Of a DNA stretch of 64,000 bases, positions 60,604 to 64,000 are shown piece by piece. The translations under genes were made by a program, and so were the position numbers. Source of the DNA: JBOGCH01 sp051656645 (lineage in GTDB: Bacteria; Bacteroidota; Bacteroidia; Bacteroidales; Marinifilaceae); contig JBOGCH010000044.1 of the NCBI GenBank assembly GCA_051656645.1, forward strand, positions 1 to 64,000. The letters are read 5' to 3'. The notes below the pieces were generated by a model. It had not been told where the DNA came from, made no database searches, and was given only the letters and a program-made list of their open reading frames with translations. Each line of letters begins with the position of its first letter. Within the stretch, counting starts at the first letter, position 1.

Positions 60604-62763
60604 ATGAAAACTTATAGTCCTAATGAAATCAAGAATATCGCACTTGTAGGGAGCGCGGGGTCAGGTAAGACAACCCTCTCAGAAGCGATGCTGTATGAAG
60701 GCGGGGTCATTAGTCGTCGAGGATCGGTACTTGGAAAGAGTAGCGCCTCGGATTTCCGTCCCATCGAACAGGAGTATGGTTATTCTGTATTTCCAACAGT
60801 AATGTACACAGAGTGGAAAGATCAGAAACTAAATTTTATTGACACTCCGGGTTCGGACGATTTTGTAGGTGGTGTAGTGTCGGCATTATCTGTTGCCGAT
60901 TGTGCTGTAATGGTAGTTAATAGTATTAAAGGCGTTGAGGTTGGCACAGAGCTAATTAGCCGCAGAACAGCTAAAATGGAAAAACCGGTGATTGTAGTTG
61001 CTAATCAGCTGGATCACGAGAAATGTAATTACGAGCAAACATTGGAGAGTTTAAAGGTTTGCTTTGGCAAGAAACTAATTGCTATTCAGTATCCTGTTAA
61101 TCCCGGTACAGGATTTAACAGAGTTGTAGATGTATTAAAAATGGAAATGTACGAATGGGGCCCCGATGGAGGAAAACCACAAGTACTCCCAATTCCTGAA
61201 GAGGAAATGGAACGTGCCATGGAGCTACATAATGAGCTTGTTGAGGCTGCGGCCGAAAACGACGAAAGTTTGATGGAGCTGTATTTTGAAAAAGGAAGTT
61301 TAACAGAGGAAGAAATGCGCCGCGGTATACGCAAAGGATTAGTGGCAAGGGATATGTTTCCATTGTTCTGCGTATCGGCGGAAAAAGATATGTGTGTACG
61401 CCGTTTTATGGAATTTTTGGTTAATGTAGCACCTAGTGCTGCAAAGATGCCAGGAATGTACACGGAGCAAGGCGAGCTGGTAGCATATAATCCAGATGGA
61501 CCAACATCGTTATTTATATTCTCAACCACCATTGAAAGTCATTTAGGAGATATCAATTTCTTTAAAGTGATTTCCGGAACTGTAAAAGAAGGAGATGACC
61601 TAACAAATATGAATACAGGTGCAAAAGAGCGATTGTCGCAACTTTATGCCATTGCGGGTAAAAACCGTACTAAGGTTACCGAATTACAGGCGGGTGACAT
61701 TGGAGCAACTGTGAAATTAAAAAATAGCCGTAACGGAAATACGCTAAACAGCAAGGATTGCGATTATATTTATCCGGGTATATCTTACCCTAATGCACGC
61801 TTCCGCACAGCGGTAAAAGCCGTTAATAAGAGCGATGAAGAGCGTATGGCAGAGGTATTGTACCGCATGCGTGAAGAAGACCCATCGCTTATGGTGGAAT
61901 ACTCAAAAGAGTTGAAACAAATGATTGTTTCCGGACAAGGAGAGTTTCATTTAAATACCGTAAAATGGCGCATGGAGCACAATGATAAAGTAAGTATTGA
62001 ATACTACGCTCCTAAAATACCATATAGAGAAACCATAACAAAATACGCATATGCCGACTATCGCCATAAAAAACAAAGTGGTGGAGCCGGACAATTTGGC
62101 GAGGTACATTTAGTTATTGAACCGTACACGGAGGGGATGCCCGATCCGGTTACCTACAAAATTGGCGGTGTTGATAGCAAAATGAGCGTTCGCGATAGAG
62201 AGGTGTACGATTTGGCATGGGGAGGAAAAATGGTATTCTATAATTGCATTGTTGGTGGCGTTATTGAAGCGCGCTTTATGCCTGCTATTGTTAAAGGAAT
62301 TATGGAGAAAATGGAGGAAGGTCCTTTAACCGGATCATACGCTCGCGACATACGCGTTTGTGTATTTGATGGAAAGATGCACCCGGTAGACTCCAATGAG
62401 ATATCATTTAAACTTGCAGGAAGACATGCATTTAGCGAAGCATTTAAAAACGCCGCACCCAAGATATTAGAACCAATATATGATGTAGAAGTACTAGTTC
62501 CCGACGAAGATATGGGTGACGTAATGGGCGATTTGCAGGTGCGTAGAGCACTCATTATGGGTATGGACACTGAGAGTGGTTTCCAAAAAATAAAAGCGAA
62601 AGTACCTCTTAAGGAGATGCAACGCTACTCCACAGCATTAAGTTCCATTAGTGGAGGACGTGCAAGTTTTAACATGAAATTTGCGGGATATGAAAAAGTG
62701 CCGGGAGAAATTCAAGAACAGCTTTTAAAAGAGTATGAGAGTATTCAGGTGGATGAAGCCTGA
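60604..62763 (+). CDS. fusA2: EF-G paralogue (EF-G2 type) with degenerate GTPase motifs
   Basis: The 719-residue protein has all five EF-G domains. Its G domain departs from canonical EF-G: the P-loop is GSAGSGKT (16-23), switch I reads EQEYGYSV where EF-G has EQERGITI, switch II is DTPGSDDF (80-87) with Ser84 in place of the catalytic His, and NKxD is NQLD (134-137). Domain IV has KKQSGGAGQFGEVHL. Bacteroides EF-G2, which is reported to support translation without GTP hydrolysis and to matter under starvation, is the closest known case; equivalence here is inference. It is monocistronic. Confidence 0.9.
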   Translation: MKTYSPNEIKNIALVGSAGSGKTTLSEAMLYEGGVISRRGSVLGKSSASDFRPIEQEYGYSVFPTVMYTEWKDQKLNFIDTPGSDDFVGGVVSALSVADCAVMVVNSIKGVEVGTELISRRTAKMEKPVIVVANQLDHEKCNYEQTLESLKVCFGKKLIAIQYPVNPGTGFNRVVDVLKMEMYEWGPDGGKPQVLPIPEEEMERAMELHNELVEAAAENDESLMELYFEKGSLTEEEMRRGIRKGLVARDMFPLFCVSAEKDMCVRRFMEFLVNVAPSAAKMPGMYTEQGELVAYNPDGPTSLFIFSTTIESHLGDINFFKVISGTVKEGDDLTNMNTGAKERLSQLYAIAGKNRTKVTELQAGDIGATVKLKNSRNGNTLNSKDCDYIYPGISYPNARFRTAVKAVNKSDEERMAEVLYRMREEDPSLMVEYSKELKQMIVSGQGEFHLNTVKWRMEHNDKVSIEYYAPKIPYRETITKYAYADYRHKKQSGGAGQFGEVHLVIEPYTEGMPDPVTYKIGGVDSKMSVRDREVYDLAWGGKMVFYNCIVGGVIEARFMPAIVKGIMEKMEEGPLTGSYARDIRVCVFDGKMHPVDSNEISFKLAGRHAFSEAFKNAAPKILEPIYDVEVLVPDEDMGDVMGDLQVRRALIMGMDTESGFQKIKAKVPLKEMQRYSTALSSISGGRASFNMKFAGYEKVPGEIQEQLLKEYESIQVDEA

Positions 62764-62793
62764 TGTTTTATATTAGGTTAGTAATTTTCAATC

Positions 62794-62825
62794 AAAAGGG
62801 TGAGTAGAAATCTACTCACCCTTTT
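62794..62825. terminator. Terminator between the EF-G paralogue and the kelch gene
   Basis: A 15-bp perfect stem (62794-62808 and 62811-62825) with a 2-nt loop; arm ends are A4 and T4. The convergent kelch gene ends 3 bp later. Confidence 0.88.
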
Positions 62826-62827
62826 AT

Positions 62828-63985
62828 TTAATTCCATTTTAGCATATTGACCTCGTCGGTTCGAATTCCGGGTTTTAACTCCCCGTCAACAATATATAAT
62901 GTATTTTTATTTAGTAAGGCAGCTCCTGCACCCGCACGCCCTAATTGCGGCACATTGGCAAGTTGAGTCCACTGCTTTGTATTCATATCAAAACGGAATA
63001 GCTGAGTATTAAATTCATACCATGCCGGCTGATGAAGCATGTATGTTTTCTTTTCAACAAGTATACTGTCTGTAACTGTTTGATTGCCGTCCAATTTAGC
63101 TACATTTAGTAGCAAATCGTTATTTAAAGCTTGCTCAAAACGTGTGCGATTAACGCCACCACCAATTATGAAGCTATTTGCCGATTCTATTACATGGAAA
63201 CCACCAACCATTGCCAGGGGCTTATTGTCAAAAACCGATAGAGGCAATGTGGCTAACGTGTCCCAAGTTTGTTGTTCAATAGAGTAAGAAAGTACTTGAG
63301 GTGAAAGTACAGCCCCCGATTGCGCTGAACTATAAAAGCCTCCCAACAATACTAACATACCATCCATTCCGATAAGTTGCGGTTGAATACGCCCATATCC
63401 AGGGAATGAAGGTATTTCTTGCCATTCTTGTCCATTTGTCAAATCAAGACAAAAAACTCTATTCTGCGCTTTGCCATCGATATTTCCACCACCGGCATAA
63501 AGTACATTATTATGTATTGCCGCACTGTGATTATCCATTGTAACAGGCATTTGTGGCAGTGTATCGACAACTATTTTTCCGTCAATAAGTTCAATGGTCC
63601 ATACTGTTGTAAAAGCCATTGTGTCGTCATTTCCACCTACACATATAAGTTTATTGTTGTGGACAACTGTTGCACCATAAGCCACTCCTTGGGGAAAGTT
63701 TCCAACATGTTTCCAAGCTACAGGATCAGTTACATCCAATGTATAGATATCATTGTAGTATATTTTTTTTCCACCTTGTGCTGCAGGTGTTCCCGGAAAA
63801 TTACATCCTCCAACTGCAATGAGACGGTTATTGAGTAAACCGACAAATGGTGCCGATATTCCTTGCACAGAGTCATTATTCCCCGTTGGTAATACAGGCA
63901 GAGAAGTGACTAAAGTGGTGTTATTATTGGTTGTTGAACAAGCAGCACAAATTGCTACAAGCAGTATATAGAACAATTTATTCAT
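62828..63985 (-). CDS. Kelch-repeat lipoprotein, NanM-like (cyclically permuted mutarotase family)
   Basis: The 385-residue protein has a lipoprotein signal with Cys near residues 15-16 (ICAACSTT) and a six-bladed kelch propeller. Blade glycine pairs are seen in VGGCNFPG, VGGNDD, AGGGNID, LGGFYSS, VGGFHV and IGGGVNRT. This matches N-acetylneuraminate epimerase (NanM) and the mutarotase family of Bacteroidetes sialic acid loci, so sialic acid anomer conversion is likely. It starts 15 bp before the window edge, so its promoter and any nan partners lie outside. Confidence 0.85.
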   Translation of the reverse strand: MNKLFYILLVAICAACSTTNNNTTLVTSLPVLPTGNNDSVQGISAPFVGLLNNRLIAVGGCNFPGTPAAQGGKKIYYNDIYTLDVTDPVAWKHVGNFPQGVAYGATVVHNNKLICVGGNDDTMAFTTVWTIELIDGKIVVDTLPQMPVTMDNHSAAIHNNVLYAGGGNIDGKAQNRVFCLDLTNGQEWQEIPSFPGYGRIQPQLIGMDGMLVLLGGFYSSAQSGAVLSPQVLSYSIEQQTWDTLATLPLSVFDNKPLAMVGGFHVIESANSFIIGGGVNRTRFEQALNNDLLLNVAKLDGNQTVTDSILVEKKTYMLHQPAWYEFNTQLFRFDMNTKQWTQLANVPQLGRAGAGAALLNKNTLYIVDGELKPGIRTDEVNMLKWN

Positions 63986-64000
63986 AGTTAATTCTTTATT

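Overview
This window looks like the chromosome of a Bacteroidales bacterium (phylum Bacteroidota) with low to moderate GC. The evidence is a MurF-Alr fusion, a complete Bat (Bacteroides aerotolerance) operon, the rpmB-rpmG-DUF4295 trio, a second EF-G of the Bacteroides EF-G2 type, promoter boxes of the Bacteroidetes form TAnnTTTG (sometimes with TTTG or TTG 19 bp upstream), and weak Shine-Dalgarno sites. I cannot name the genus.

Layout. Positions 1-3.2 kb hold the N-terminal part of a large membrane sensor that runs off the left edge, then a Crp/Fnr regulator with a small four-helix membrane protein, and a TIGR04076 protein. From 3.3 to 8.5 kb are trigger factor, two identical tRNA-Leu(UAG) genes, lptB, nadC and a 2-hydroxyacid dehydrogenase. 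From 8.6 to 19.2 kb are an FAD glycerol-3-phosphate dehydrogenase and a DeoR regulator, an operon cls / murF-alr / M64 peptidase / dtd, then prmC-recX converging on the c-di-AMP synthase gene cdaA. From 20 to 26 kb are gapA, an unknown exported protein, a COG2509 flavoprotein and dnaX. dnaX has an 11-A slippage run that lets one gene make both gamma and tau. From 25.7 to 34.3 kb is the moxR-DUF58-batABCDE operon. From 34.6 to 39.9 kb are an S24-type regulator, gadB, a GIN-domain protein, ribosomal proteins L28 and L33, tsaE and mrp. From 40.5 to 54.6 kb are a purine permease, a cation antiporter behind what reads as a yybP-ykoY (Mn2+) riboswitch, pabA/pabB/pabC, aroC, slyD, nadB, mpl, a DMT transporter, pyk and aroQ. 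From 54.7 kb to the end are a Xer recombinase, an ACR3 arsenite exporter behind a perfect operator palindrome, a lipoprotein, a GH89 alpha-N-acetylglucosaminidase, the EF-G paralogue and a NanM-like kelch lipoprotein.

The genes are mostly core metabolism and envelope: NAD synthesis (nadB, nadC), chorismate and folate (aroQ, aroC, pabA, pabB, pabC), peptidoglycan (murF-alr, mpl), LPS export (lptB), cardiolipin (cls) and lower glycolysis (gapA, pyk). GH89, a sialic-acid-type epimerase, gadB and the starvation-type EF-G fit an animal-gut or similar glycan-rich habitat, which is inference.

The least explained structure is a set of four intergenic elements (about 6.27, 19.5, 40.2 and 55.9 kb). 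Each is built from 11-bp units repeated three to four times and then repeated in inverted orientation around a short centre. Two share their unit sequence; the other two use different units with the same 11-bp period and a similar T(A/T)TC start. They sit in the four longest gene-free gaps. Other points worth following are the dnaX slippage site, the riboswitch-antiporter pair, the ACR3 operator that encloses a promoter box, and the degenerate GTPase motifs of the EF-G paralogue.
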